From: Castellaniella sp.
Lineage (GTDB): Bacteria > Pseudomonadota > Gammaproteobacteria > Burkholderiales > Burkholderiaceae_B
Direction of reading: 5' to 3'
DNA length: 64,000 nucleotides
Assembly (NCBI RefSeq): GCF_034675845.1
Contig: NZ_JAUCCU010000001.1
Location: 248,001-312,000 of the forward strand
The number at the start of each line of letters is the position of its first letter. Position 1 is the stretch's first letter. Shown piece by piece: positions 24,813 to 33,939 of the stretch. The notes beneath the pieces are model-generated. The model was not told where the DNA came from, ran no database searches, and saw only the letters and a list, made by a program, of their open reading frames with translations. The position numbers were made by a program, and so were the translations under genes.

Positions 24813-27129
24813 AAGTCGGTGGGCAAGGCTTGGACTGTTGGGCTGAAATGAGCGCGTAATCCAAGCTGTTTGTCAGACCATCTGGCAATTGACTGCCATC
24901 AGGCGCGGAAAATCCGGTGAAATCATAGAGGCTTGATTGCCCCCAATGCTGCGAGAGTTGGCTCCAGATGTCAATATCAATATGATTGACCTGACCATCG
25001 ATATTGCCATCCCCCGGACAATCCAGGCTGGCCACCATCATGGCATTGAGCTTTGATTCCAGTTGCTCGTAGGCCGCCACCGCCTCTTGTGAGGGGGCGG
25101 CCTTGAAACCGCCATTGGCATCAAATAAATTATTGTCTACCGTGTCCAGCATCAAGGCCCCGATTTGCCCATGCGGAGCCTCGGCTTCGTTGACTGGATA
25201 GAACTCTTCGGTGTTTTTCGTCACGGGATCAGGCTGTGCGGGATCAAACAGCAGGAAAGTATTGCGCACCAGCTTGTAGTCATGATTGCGCAGCGCCACG
25301 GATTGGTCCGGGAACGTGGTGTAGAGTTCGCCTGCATGCGGCCCGCCCTGGTTGGCGGCATACAGATCCTTGTTGACTTCGGCACACGTGTTGTAGCGCG
25401 CCACGCTGGGAGCATAACCCGCCAGGTCGGTCAGCGTGTCGTGATCCGGCCCCCACCAGATACCCATATTGTCTTCGCAGATGTGCTTGTTGGTGGCCAC
25501 CTGCATGCAGGTCTTGCCGGCAAAGTTCGTGGTGGTGGTCGAGCCATCGGCCTGCAGGCCAGGATCAACCACACAAGGCGAATTACGCTGATCGCCCACC
25601 TGCTGATTCAGCCCGCTGATGGCGAAATTGACGGTGCGCATGGCGGGCTGCGCCGGATTGACCAGATAGTCGCGCAGACCCACGGAATCCAGCGTGCGCG
25701 GAACCGCCTGGTGCACATCGATACCGGCCAGTTCGCCAAAGAGCTGGAACAGATCCACCCCATTGACCATGTGATTGATCTTGCTGCCGGGCTCGGCCAC
25801 CAGGGGGCCTGCTACGATCAGCGGCACCCACACCCCCGTCTGATAGGCCGTGCCCTTGGCGCGGGATACATCAAAGGGATTTTTGACCGCCTGCCCCAGC
25901 GTGCCGTTATCGCCAATGATGACAATCATGGTGTTGCTGGCCTTGGGGTCGTAATGCAAGGAACCATCCGCCTGGTAGCTGGCCAGGCCTGTTTCTACCA
26001 GCAGACGACCAAACTCCGTATCCATGGCTTCAGTCATGCGGTTTTGAATCATGCGGCCACGCGGCAGGCCAACGCAGTCGGTGCCATCAACCGGGGTGGC
26101 GGGCTCGGATGTAAGGCCCCCCGGAGGCGACTGCCAGGGGGTGTGCGCCGAGGTATAGCTGACGGTGGCCATCCAGGGCTGGCCAGAGGGCCTGGACTTT
26201 ATCCAGTCGATGGCGGCATTGGTCTCGATGGTGGTGCGGTAGCCGCGAATGGGCGGATCAACCCTGGGGTCGCGGGTAATCTGGCCATGATCGACGATCA
26301 GCAAAGGCGACACATAGTAGGCATTGTATTGGTCGATATCGAAATTCAAAAATGCCGGGCGCGCGTCCGCCGGGCTGGCCCCAGGCACAAACAGCCCGCC
26401 TGAGGTCACGCACTGCAGGCCTGCGGCATCCTTTGAGGCTGGGTCCAGCGGCGCAGCCACCGCAGGACGATTGCTGTCAGGGCTGTAAAAGCAAGCCCCC
26501 TGGTTGGATTCCGACTTTGGCACAAAACCGCAGGAATATGCTGTATTGGTATGGCTGGACAAGCCCCCCGCCGTGGTGTCGATCGCGGGCGGCATGCCGT
26601 CGATCCAGCCATAGAAATAATCCCAACCCAAAACCCCGGGGGCGTTGTATTCAGCCGGGTTGTTATGCGGGCCGGCCAAGTGGAACTTGCCGAACATGGC
26701 GCTTTGGTAACCGGCTTGCTTCAGCAGCTTCGGGGTGGTGACCTCGTAGGGCGACAACTGGGCATTGGCCAGGTCATTTTCACCAATGGCCTGATAGATA
26801 TGCGTGCGGGTGGGATATCGACCCGCAAAAAAGCCCGCCCGCGCCGGCGAACATTCCGGCTGCGCCCACGTATTGCGAAAACGCACGCCAGCCTGGGCCA
26901 CCGCATCCATATGAGGCATTCGGGGAGCATTGGCCCCGCCATAGCCAAACGACGTCATCTGATCGATCCCGACATCATCCATCATGACAAACAGGATGTT
27001 GGGCTTATCGCTGCCGGGTTCATTGGCAGCCACATCGCTGGACCCTCCGTTGTCACAGCCCGCCAAAAGCAGCGTGGCAAATACTGCCGCACACCACGTT
27101 ATCAAGCGCTTATCCCCATTGCTGATCAT
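24799..27129 (-). CDS. Lipoprotein sulfatase with CSPAR motif and dockerin-like C-terminus
   Basis: This 776-aa alkaline-phosphatase-superfamily hydrolase should cleave a sulfate ester. It starts with a lipoprotein signal (LLAGC, Cys25, followed by Asp-Asn). The catalytic domain opens with PNILFVMMDDVGID (metal aspartates 51-52) and has the Cys-type motif CSPARAGFFAGR (Cys93, Arg97), which FGE must convert to formylglycine. Other family marks are GKFHLAG, IIGDNGTLG and ARAKGTAYQTGVWVPLI. The last 73 residues contain DGNIDGQVNHIDIDIW, a dockerin-like calcium loop, between two cysteines (704 and 769). AGGA lies 8 nt before the ATG. The substrate is unknown. Confidence 0.9.
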   Translation of the reverse strand: MISNGDKRLITWCAAVFATLLLAGCDNGGSSDVAANEPGSDKPNILFVMMDDVGIDQMTSFGYGGANAPRMPHMDAVAQAGVRFRNTWAQPECSPARAGFFAGRYPTRTHIYQAIGENDLANAQLSPYEVTTPKLLKQAGYQSAMFGKFHLAGPHNNPAEYNAPGVLGWDYFYGWIDGMPPAIDTTAGGLSSHTNTAYSCGFVPKSESNQGACFYSPDSNRPAVAAPLDPASKDAAGLQCVTSGGLFVPGASPADARPAFLNFDIDQYNAYYVSPLLIVDHGQITRDPRVDPPIRGYRTTIETNAAIDWIKSRPSGQPWMATVSYTSAHTPWQSPPGGLTSEPATPVDGTDCVGLPRGRMIQNRMTEAMDTEFGRLLVETGLASYQADGSLHYDPKASNTMIVIIGDNGTLGQAVKNPFDVSRAKGTAYQTGVWVPLIVAGPLVAEPGSKINHMVNGVDLFQLFGELAGIDVHQAVPRTLDSVGLRDYLVNPAQPAMRTVNFAISGLNQQVGDQRNSPCVVDPGLQADGSTTTTNFAGKTCMQVATNKHICEDNMGIWWGPDHDTLTDLAGYAPSVARYNTCAEVNKDLYAANQGGPHAGELYTTFPDQSVALRNHDYKLVRNTFLLFDPAQPDPVTKNTEEFYPVNEAEAPHGQIGALMLDTVDNNLFDANGGFKAAPSQEAVAAYEQLESKLNAMMVASLDCPGDGNIDGQVNHIDIDIWSQLSQHWGQSSLYDFTGFSAPDGSQLPDGLTNSLDYALISAQQSKPCPPTYGIY

Positions 27130-27155
27130 TGTTATTCCTTGATTGACCCTATTTT

Positions 27156-27184
27156 ATTTTTGATAGAAATTTGATCCATGTCAA
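27156..27184 (-). promoter_or_regulatory. Candidate sigma-70 promoter of the sulfatase-FGE genes
   Basis: On the minus strand a perfect TTGACA (27184-27179) is followed after 17 bp by AAAAAT (27161-27156), which matches the -10 consensus at four of six positions. It ends about 27 bp upstream of the sulfatase ATG. The 157-bp spacer also serves dapD in the other direction. Confidence 0.5.
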
Positions 27185-27286
27185 GAAAACTGTTTTTTTG
27201 CATGATCGATGAGACTGTTAAAATTCATTCCGCTTTTTATTTTGCCGACGCCAAACCACGATCGGCAATCAGTCGAGTTCACAATC

Positions 27287-28108
27287 ATGAACACACCGGT
27301 ACGCCACCTCATCGACGCCGCCTGGGAAGACCGGGCATCCTTCAGCCCAGGCCATGCGCCGACTGATCTCATCACTGCCATCGAGCAGACCCTGGCTGGG
27401 CTGGACAATGGATCTTTGCGAGTCGCAGAAAAAATTGATGGTCAGTGGCAAGTGCAGCAATGGATCAAAAAAGCCGTGTTGCTGTCTTTCAGGCTGAACG
27501 ACAACCAATTGGTGGGACAGGGGCCGCTGCGCTATTACGATAAAGTCGGGCTCAAGTTCCAGGACTATTCCCCAGCGGATTTCGAGCAAGGCGGGTTTCG
27601 CGTGGTTCCCACGGCGACCGTACGCCGTGGCGCATACATCGGCCCGGACGTAGTTCTGATGCCATCCTATGTGAATATCGGCGCCTACGTGGGCGCGGGC
27701 ACCATGATAGACACCTGGGCCACGGTCGGGTCCTGCGCACAAATTGGCAGTCATGTGCACTTGTCGGGCGGAGTGGGCATCGGCGGCGTGCTGGAACCCC
27801 TGCAGGCCGGTCCCACCATCATCGAAGACAACTGCTTCATCGGCGCCCGCTCTGAAGTCGTCGAAGGGGTGATCATCGAGGAAAACTCAGTCCTGGCCAT
27901 GGGGGTGTTCATCTCGCAAAGCACCAAGATCTACGATCGCGCCACAGGAGAAATCCACTACGGCCGAGTGCCGGCTGGATCGGTCGTGGTGCCGGGTTCA
28001 CTGCCCGCTGCCGACGGCAGCCACAGCCTGGCTTGCGCGGTCATCGTCAAACGCGTCGATGCCCGGACCCGGGCAAAAACCAGCATCAACGACCTGCTGC
28101 GGGCCTGA
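27287..28108 (+). CDS. dapD: 2,3,4,5-tetrahydropyridine-2,6-dicarboxylate N-succinyltransferase
   Basis: This 273-aa enzyme succinylates tetrahydrodipicolinate in lysine and diaminopimelate synthesis, using succinyl-CoA. The left-handed beta-helix hexapeptide repeats run from RRGAYIGPDVVLMPSYVNIGAYVGAGTMIDTWATVGSC onward, and the DapD signatures VHLSGGVGIGGVLEPLQAGP and EDNCFIGARSEVVEGV are present. The start at 27287 gives the usual length (about 273 aa); the upstream in-frame extension is rejected. It is followed after 1 bp by dapE. Confidence 0.96.
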   Translation: MNTPVRHLIDAAWEDRASFSPGHAPTDLITAIEQTLAGLDNGSLRVAEKIDGQWQVQQWIKKAVLLSFRLNDNQLVGQGPLRYYDKVGLKFQDYSPADFEQGGFRVVPTATVRRGAYIGPDVVLMPSYVNIGAYVGAGTMIDTWATVGSCAQIGSHVHLSGGVGIGGVLEPLQAGPTIIEDNCFIGARSEVVEGVIIEENSVLAMGVFISQSTKIYDRATGEIHYGRVPAGSVVVPGSLPAADGSHSLACAVIVKRVDARTRAKTSINDLLRA

Positions 28109-28109
28109 T

Positions 28110-29258
28110 ATGGCAGACCACGACGTCCTGAACTTGACCCTAGACCTGATGGCCCGCGCGTCCGTCACGCCGGACGACGCTGGTTGCCAGGCGCTGATCG
28201 CCCAGCGCCTGCAGCACCTGGACTTCCACTGTGAATCCCTGCCCAGCGCAGAGGTCAGCAATCTTTGGGCGCGGCGCGGCACCGATGGCCCTTTGCTGGT
28301 GTTTGCCGGTCACACCGACGTGGTCCCGCCCGGCCCGGCATCCGACTGGCCCAGCCCCCCATTTCAACCCACGCTGCACAACGGCCAACTGGTAGGCCGG
28401 GGCGCGGCCGACATGAAAACCTCGATTGCCGCCTTTGTCGTGGCGACTGAGGAATTCATCGCCGCCCACCCCCGGCACCAGGGCTCCATCGCCCTGCTGT
28501 TGACCTCGGACGAAGAAGGCCCCGCCACGGATGGCACGGTGCATGTCTGCCGCATTTTGCAGGCCCGCGCAGAAGTCCCGGACTACTGTATCGTCGGCGA
28601 GCCCACCAGCACGCAACAGTTGGGCGACACCATCAAAAACGGCCGTCGCGGCTCGCTGTCGGCCCGCATCACGGTGTACGGCATTCAGGGTCATGTGGCC
28701 TATCCGCATCTGGCCCGCAATCCTGTGCACCAGTTGGCGCCCGCCCTGGCCGAACTCAGCACCACGGTCTGGGACCAGGGCAATGCCTATTTCCCCCCCA
28801 CCACATTCCAGACATCCAATCTGCATGCGGGCACCGGGGTGGGCAATGTCATCCCCGGCCAGGCCGTGATGGACTGCAATTTCCGTTTTTCCACGGCCAG
28901 CACTCCGGCTGAGCTACAAGCCAGGGTCGAACAGATTCTGCAGCGCCATGGGCTGGAATTCGACATCCACTGGACCCTCAGCGGCGAACCCTTTCTGACC
29001 CCCCAGGGTCCTTTGTGCGCTGCGCTACAATCTGCCATTGCCGACGAGACCGGCGTACAAGCGACCCTGTCCACGACCGGCGGCACATCCGATGGTCGCT
29101 TCATCGCCCGCCTGTGCCCCCAGGTCGTTGAATTCGGTCCGCTAAACCGCACCATCCACCAGATTGGGGAATCCCTGCCTCTGGATAACCTGGTGCCTCT
29201 GAAAAACATATACCGCAGGGTGCTGGAAACATTGCTGCCCGACGCCCCGCCCGCCTGA
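28110..29258 (+). CDS. dapE: Succinyl-diaminopimelate desuccinylase
   Basis: This 382-aa dinuclear zinc hydrolase removes succinate from N-succinyl-LL-diaminopimelate. Zinc-site motifs are visible: FAGHTDVVPPG, GRGAADMKTSIAAF, TSDEEGPATDGT (catalytic Glu) and the C-terminal NRTIHQIGE. The lid/dimerisation domain lies at about residues 180-295. The ATG at 28110 starts one base after the dapD stop, so the two enzymes of the succinylase branch are made together. Confidence 0.96.
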   Translation: MADHDVLNLTLDLMARASVTPDDAGCQALIAQRLQHLDFHCESLPSAEVSNLWARRGTDGPLLVFAGHTDVVPPGPASDWPSPPFQPTLHNGQLVGRGAADMKTSIAAFVVATEEFIAAHPRHQGSIALLLTSDEEGPATDGTVHVCRILQARAEVPDYCIVGEPTSTQQLGDTIKNGRRGSLSARITVYGIQGHVAYPHLARNPVHQLAPALAELSTTVWDQGNAYFPPTTFQTSNLHAGTGVGNVIPGQAVMDCNFRFSTASTPAELQARVEQILQRHGLEFDIHWTLSGEPFLTPQGPLCAALQSAIADETGVQATLSTTGGTSDGRFIARLCPQVVEFGPLNRTIHQIGESLPLDNLVPLKNIYRRVLETLLPDAPPA

Positions 29259-29310
29259 AGCCGCCAGGGTGTCGGCCAGCGCCAGACAGCACGCCTGATT
29301 GAATCTGACC

Positions 29311-30207
29311 ATGGCCTCTCCTCATACTGAACTTCTGACCCTGCGCGACCTGCTGCGCTGGGCCGTCACCCGTTTTCACGGTGCCAACCTGGTGTTTGGC
29401 CACGGCAGCGACAATGCCTGGGACGAAGCCGTCTATCTGCTGCTGCATACCCTGCACCTGCCGCTGGATACGCTGGAGCCCTTTCTGGACGCCCGGTTGC
29501 TGGAACGCGAACGCCAGCGCTGCGTCGACCTCATCCACGAGCGTGTGAACAGCCGCAAGCCTGCCGCCTACCTGACCGGCGAAGCCTGGTTGCAGGGCGT
29601 GCGCTTTCTGGTGGATGAAAACGTCATCGTGCCGCGCTCGCCGATTGCCGAACTGCTCAACGAACAGCTTGCCCCTTGGGTCGAAGACCCGGATGCCATC
29701 ACCCAGGTGCTGGATCTCTGCACAGGGTCCGGCTGCCTGGCCATTCTGGCTGCCATGGCCTTTGAATCTGCCCAGGTGGACGCGGTTGATCTGTCGCCCG
29801 AAGCCCTACGGGTGGCCCAGTCCAATATTGCCTTGCATGGCTTGCAAGGACAGGTTCAGGCCTTGCGCAGCGACCTGCTCGCCAATATCCCGGCGGGCCG
29901 CTGCTACGACCTGATCATCTGCAACCCGCCTTACGTCAATGCGCAGGCCATGGGCCAACTGCCCGAGGAATATCGGCACGAGCCCCGCCTGGCCCTGGCC
30001 GGTGGCGACGACGGCATGGATCTGGTGCGCCGGATTCTGGCCGATGCTCCTGCACATATGGCACCGGACGGTTTGCTGGTCCTGGAGATCGGCCACGAAC
30101 AAGCGCATTTTCAGGCCGCCTTTCCAATGCTGGACCCTGTCTGGCTCAGCACTGAAACTGCCAGTGACCAGATTTTGCTGCTGCGCCGCACGCAGCTGAC
30201 CCCATGA
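29311..30207 (+). CDS. prmB: 50S ribosomal protein L3 N5-glutamine methyltransferase
   Basis: This 298-aa S-adenosylmethionine-dependent methyltransferase modifies a glutamine of ribosomal protein L3. The HemK-type catalytic motif is ICNPPYVNAQAMGQLPEEYRHEP, and the SAM-binding motif is VLDLCTGSGCLAILAAMAF. The N-terminal half with FGHGSDNAWDEAVYLLLHTLHLPLD is the PrmB version rather than PrmC. An in-frame TTG four codons upstream is an alternative start. Its stop overlaps the next gene's ATG. Confidence 0.92.
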   Translation: MASPHTELLTLRDLLRWAVTRFHGANLVFGHGSDNAWDEAVYLLLHTLHLPLDTLEPFLDARLLERERQRCVDLIHERVNSRKPAAYLTGEAWLQGVRFLVDENVIVPRSPIAELLNEQLAPWVEDPDAITQVLDLCTGSGCLAILAAMAFESAQVDAVDLSPEALRVAQSNIALHGLQGQVQALRSDLLANIPAGRCYDLIICNPPYVNAQAMGQLPEEYRHEPRLALAGGDDGMDLVRRILADAPAHMAPDGLLVLEIGHEQAHFQAAFPMLDPVWLSTETASDQILLLRRTQLTP

Positions 30208-32114
30208 TCCGCGCGAATGGCCTGACCCTGCGGCGCGGCGTGAAGGTCTTACTGGAGGATGCCGAATTTGTCGTGCACCCCGGCGAGCGGGTGGGCTTTG
30301 TCGGCAAAAACGGCGCCGGCAAGTCTTCCCTGTTCGCTCTGTTGCAAGGGCAGATCGACCCCGACGCCGGCACCTTGGATATCCCGGCTGCGTGGCGTCT
30401 GGCCAGCGTCGAACAGATTCTGCACGACACGGGCCGCGCCGCCCGCGAATTCGTCATGGACGGTGATCGCCATCTACGCGATCTGCAGGTCCGCCGAGCG
30501 GCCCTGGGGCCGGACGAAGGCCAGCAGATTGCCGAACTGGAGTCCGCCCTGGTCGAAGCCGAGGCCTGGAGCGCGCCATCGCGCGCCGAGCAATTGCTGG
30601 CTGGGCTGGGCTTTGCCCCGGACGAATGGACGCGGCCTGTGGCCAGCTTTTCCGGAGGCTGGCAAATGCGTATCGCCCTGGCCCGCGCCTTGATGGCGCC
30701 ATCCGACCTGCTGTTGCTGGATGAACCCACCAACCACCTGGACCTGGATGCCATGCTGTGGCTGGAACGCTGGCTGGGCAGCTATCCCGGTACTGTCCTG
30801 CTGATTTCCCACGATACTGAATTCCTGGACGCCGTCGCCCGGACCATTCTGCATTTCGAGCAGGACAAGCTGATCCGCTATAAAGGCGGCTACGAAGACT
30901 TCCTGGAACAACGCGCCGAACGCCTGCGCCAGAACCAGTTGGCCCGCCAAAAGCAATCACGCGAGACGGCCCACCTGCAGGCCTTTATCGACCGCTTCAA
31001 GGCCAAGGCCTCCAAGGCCAAACAAGCCCAAAGCCGGGTCAAGGCGCTAGCGCGCATGCAAACCCTGGCACCGCTGGCGACTGAATCCGGCATCGATATC
31101 CGCCTGCCCGACCCGCTGCAAACACCCGACGTTCTGCTGCGCCTGGAAAATGCCGAACTGGGCTATCCAGCCAGCGACAACGGCCCGACCCGCACCATTC
31201 TGAGCAATATCAACCTGATGGTGCGCGGCGGCAGCCGCATCGGCATTCTGGGTGTCAACGGTGCGGGCAAAAGTACCCTGGTCAAGACCCTGGCCCAGGA
31301 ACTCGCCCCCTTGTCGGGTCAGATTCAGCCTGCCCGTGGCCTGGAAGTCGGCTATTTTGCGCAGCAACAGCTGGATGTACTGGACCCGGACGCCAGCCCG
31401 CTACAGCACTTTGCCCGCATCGCACCCGACACGCGGGAACAGGAACTGCGCAATATGCTGGGCCGTTTTGGCTTCGGCGGCGACATGGTCAGCCAACCGG
31501 TCGCCCCTTTTTCAGGCGGCGAAAAGGCGCGTCTGGCCCTGGCGCTGATCGTCTGGCGCAAACCCAATCTGCTGTTGCTGGACGAACCCAGCAATCACCT
31601 GGACGTGGATACCCGCGAGGCCCTGGCCCGGGCTCTGGCCGAATTCCCCGGCAGCGTGCTGCTGGTCTCCCACGACCGGCATCTGCTACGCACCACCGTG
31701 GACACCTTCTGGATCGTGGCCGATGGTCATATACAGCCTTTCGATGGCGACCTGGAAGATTATCGCGATTGGCTGCAGCAGCGTCAGACCCATCAAAACC
31801 AGGCGGCCCGCAGCGCCAGCGCCCCGGATAAAGACCGCAAGGCCCAGCGCCGCGAACAAGCCCAGGCGCGCCAGGAATTGGCCGTCCGCCGCAAACCCCT
31901 GGAAACCAAGCTGAAAAAAGTCGAAGAGAAAATGGCCAAAGCCCAACTCCGGTTGGCCGAGCTGGACGCCCTGATCGCCGACCCGACCTTTTACACCGAT
32001 GCCCATAAGGACGACCGTCCCGGCCTGCTGGCTGAACACGGCGAACTCAGCAAAACCTTGCAGACCGACGAGGAAAGCTGGCTGGACATCCAGACAGAAC
32101 TGGAAACCTTATAA
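30204..32114 (+). CDS. yheS: ABC-F family ATPase, YheS-like
   Basis: This 636-aa soluble protein has two ABC domains and no membrane segments, the layout of ABC-F translation factors. Domain 1 has GKNGAGKSS, FSGGWQMRIALARALM and LLLLDEPTNHLD; domain 2 has GVNGAGKST, FSGGEKARLALALIV and LLLLDEPSNHLD. The charged inter-domain linker (residues about 235-290) includes RFKAKASKAKQAQSR. A lysine-rich coiled-coil tail (about 530-630) follows domain 2. ABC-F proteins bind the ribosomal E site. The gene overlaps prmB by 4 bp, which fits a ribosome-related role. Confidence 0.9.
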   Translation: MIRANGLTLRRGVKVLLEDAEFVVHPGERVGFVGKNGAGKSSLFALLQGQIDPDAGTLDIPAAWRLASVEQILHDTGRAAREFVMDGDRHLRDLQVRRAALGPDEGQQIAELESALVEAEAWSAPSRAEQLLAGLGFAPDEWTRPVASFSGGWQMRIALARALMAPSDLLLLDEPTNHLDLDAMLWLERWLGSYPGTVLLISHDTEFLDAVARTILHFEQDKLIRYKGGYEDFLEQRAERLRQNQLARQKQSRETAHLQAFIDRFKAKASKAKQAQSRVKALARMQTLAPLATESGIDIRLPDPLQTPDVLLRLENAELGYPASDNGPTRTILSNINLMVRGGSRIGILGVNGAGKSTLVKTLAQELAPLSGQIQPARGLEVGYFAQQQLDVLDPDASPLQHFARIAPDTREQELRNMLGRFGFGGDMVSQPVAPFSGGEKARLALALIVWRKPNLLLLDEPSNHLDVDTREALARALAEFPGSVLLVSHDRHLLRTTVDTFWIVADGHIQPFDGDLEDYRDWLQQRQTHQNQAARSASAPDKDRKAQRREQAQARQELAVRRKPLETKLKKVEEKMAKAQLRLAELDALIADPTFYTDAHKDDRPGLLAEHGELSKTLQTDEESWLDIQTELETL

Positions 32115-32274
32115 GCTCGTATGGCTCCTGCCACGGGCTTATCGAGAACTCAACGCGCCTTGTCGGGCGTGTCTATATTCTAAATTTGAATAATTTAATT
32201 CTCTTATAGTCGTTTGCTATGAGAACCCGGCTCCATAGAATGAACAGGTCTAAACCTTGTCCATCTGATCCGCC

Positions 32275-32817
32275 ATGAGCCGCCTTCCCATTCAATCCAT
32301 CGAATCCGCCCACACCGACGCCCAGGAACGCCTGCGCGCCGCAGAAAAAGCCAATGGCTTTTTGCCCAATCTGCTGGGTGTTCTGGCCAACGCCCCGACG
32401 GCACTGGAAACCTATCAAGTCGTGGGGGCGATCAATGGCCGCAACAGCCTGACCCCCACCGAACGGGAAATCGTCCAGATCACGGCTGCCACCTACAACG
32501 GCTGCGGCTTTTGCGTGGCCGGCCACACCAAGCTCGCCACCAAGAAACTGCAGCTGCCCCAAGAACTCGTCGATGCCCTGCGCAACACCCAGGCGCTCTC
32601 TGACCCAAAGCACAATGCACTGGCCACATTCACCTTGCAGGTGCTGGAACATCGGGGCCAGGTGGATGACGATGCACTGAACAATCTGCGGGGTGCGGGC
32701 TATACCGACGCCCAGGCCCTGGATGTCGTGCTGGGCGTCAGCCTGGCAACCCTGTGCAACTATGCCAATAACCTGGCGCGCACCCCCATCAATCCAGAAC
32801 TTCAGGCCTACGCCTGA
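32275..32817 (+). CDS. AhpD/carboxymuconolactone decarboxylase-like protein
   Basis: This 180-aa protein of the AhpD-like superfamily has the redox motif CGFC (Cys77, Cys80) followed by His84 in ITAATYNGCGFCVAGHTKLA, and an upstream Glu in PTEREIVQ, the proton-relay set of alkylhydroperoxidases. It may remove peroxide or act as a thiol-dependent reductase. It is the first gene of a run with a flavoprotein dehydrogenase and an ABC importer (16 bp to the next gene). The 160-bp AT-rich spacer before it probably holds the operon promoter, but I could not place one. Confidence 0.85.
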   Translation: MSRLPIQSIESAHTDAQERLRAAEKANGFLPNLLGVLANAPTALETYQVVGAINGRNSLTPTEREIVQITAATYNGCGFCVAGHTKLATKKLQLPQELVDALRNTQALSDPKHNALATFTLQVLEHRGQVDDDALNNLRGAGYTDAQALDVVLGVSLATLCNYANNLARTPINPELQAYA

Positions 32818-32832
32818 GCGCCGGGGATAGTC

Positions 32833-33936
32833 ATGACACTGGCCACACTGCCTGCCGATATAGACGACAGCATCGAACAGATCATCCGCAACACCCTGGC
32901 GCCCCAGGTGGAAGCCATCGACCAGGGCTTATACCCTGGAGACTTCCTGCGGGCGCTGGGTGCTTTGGGCGGCTTTTCCGCCGCCCTGCCCGTCCAATCG
33001 GGTGGTCTGGGGCTGGATCTGCCTGCTCAGATCGACATCATCGCCCGAGTGGCCCGGACCTGCGGATCCACCGCCTTTCTGGCCTGGTGCCAGGCGACAT
33101 GCGCCTGGTATCTACAACGCAGCGAAAACCCCGCCGTCCAACAGCGTTATCTGCACGACGTGGCACGCGGTCGGCTGCTGGCCGGCACCGGCATGTCGAA
33201 TGCCGTCAAGCATCTGGCCGGCATCGAGCGCATCAACCTGCGCGCCCACCGGGATGGCAGCGGCTACCGCGTCAACGGTGCGCTGCCCTGGGTATCCAAT
33301 CTGGGGCCTGGTCATCTGCTGATCGTCGCCGCCGCACTGGATGAGGGCGGCTACCTCATGTTCGCAATCCCACCAGACACCGAAGGCTACAGCTTGCGCG
33401 CCTGCCCGAGCTTTTCCGGCCTGGAGGGCAGCGGCACCTACAGCGCGCGCCTGAAAAACATTTATGTCCCCTCGGAAGATGTGCTGGCCGAACCAGCCCA
33501 ATTCGACGCTTATATCCTAAGCTTCAAACCCGGCTTTCTACTGATGCAAATCGGCATGGGCGCGGGTCTGGTGCAAGCCAGCCTGGATACCATCCAGGCC
33601 AGCAACCAACGCCTGGAACACGTCAACTGCTATCTGGACGATCAGGCGGACGAACTGGCACGCGATCTGCATGCCTTGCAAACCCAGACCACGTCGCTGG
33701 CCCTGCAGGGCGCCGCTGCTCCCTTGCTGGACATATTGCGCGCCCGGGCGCTGGGGTCCGAACTCAGTCTGCGCGCCACCCAATCCGCCGCTCTGCATAC
33801 AGGGGCGGCAGGTTATCTGATGAGCAGCCCCACCCAACGCCGCCTGCGCGAGGCCTTGTTTGTCGCCATCGTCACCCCGGCCCTGAAGCACCTGCGCAAG
33901 GAAATCCATGCGCTAGAACAACGTCAGGCGGCATAA
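32833..33936 (+). CDS. Acyl-CoA dehydrogenase-family flavoprotein
   Basis: This 367-aa protein follows the acyl-CoA dehydrogenase fold, with the N-terminal helical part (FLRALGALGGFSAALPVQSGGLGLDL), a middle part (GRLLAGTGMSNAVKHLAGIER, then ALPWVSNLGPGHLLIVAAALDEGGYLMFAI) and a shortened C-terminal helical domain. The usual C-terminal flavin motif is not recognisable. With an SsuABC-type importer next to it, it resembles SfnB/DszC-like flavin enzymes of sulfur scavenging more than a fatty-acid enzyme. That role is inferred. Confidence 0.8.
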   Translation: MTLATLPADIDDSIEQIIRNTLAPQVEAIDQGLYPGDFLRALGALGGFSAALPVQSGGLGLDLPAQIDIIARVARTCGSTAFLAWCQATCAWYLQRSENPAVQQRYLHDVARGRLLAGTGMSNAVKHLAGIERINLRAHRDGSGYRVNGALPWVSNLGPGHLLIVAAALDEGGYLMFAIPPDTEGYSLRACPSFSGLEGSGTYSARLKNIYVPSEDVLAEPAQFDAYILSFKPGFLLMQIGMGAGLVQASLDTIQASNQRLEHVNCYLDDQADELARDLHALQTQTTSLALQGAAAPLLDILRARALGSELSLRATQSAALHTGAAGYLMSSPTQRRLREALFVAIVTPALKHLRKEIHALEQRQAA

Positions 33937-33939
33937 AGC

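Noticed and set aside
25165..26403. Plus-strand frame of 412 codons
   Set aside because: It is antisense to the sulfatase catalytic domain and has no recognisable features.
32181..32210. TTGAAT and TATAGT as a sigma-70 promoter before the AhpD-like gene
   Set aside because: The spacing is only 13 bp, too short for a normal promoter.
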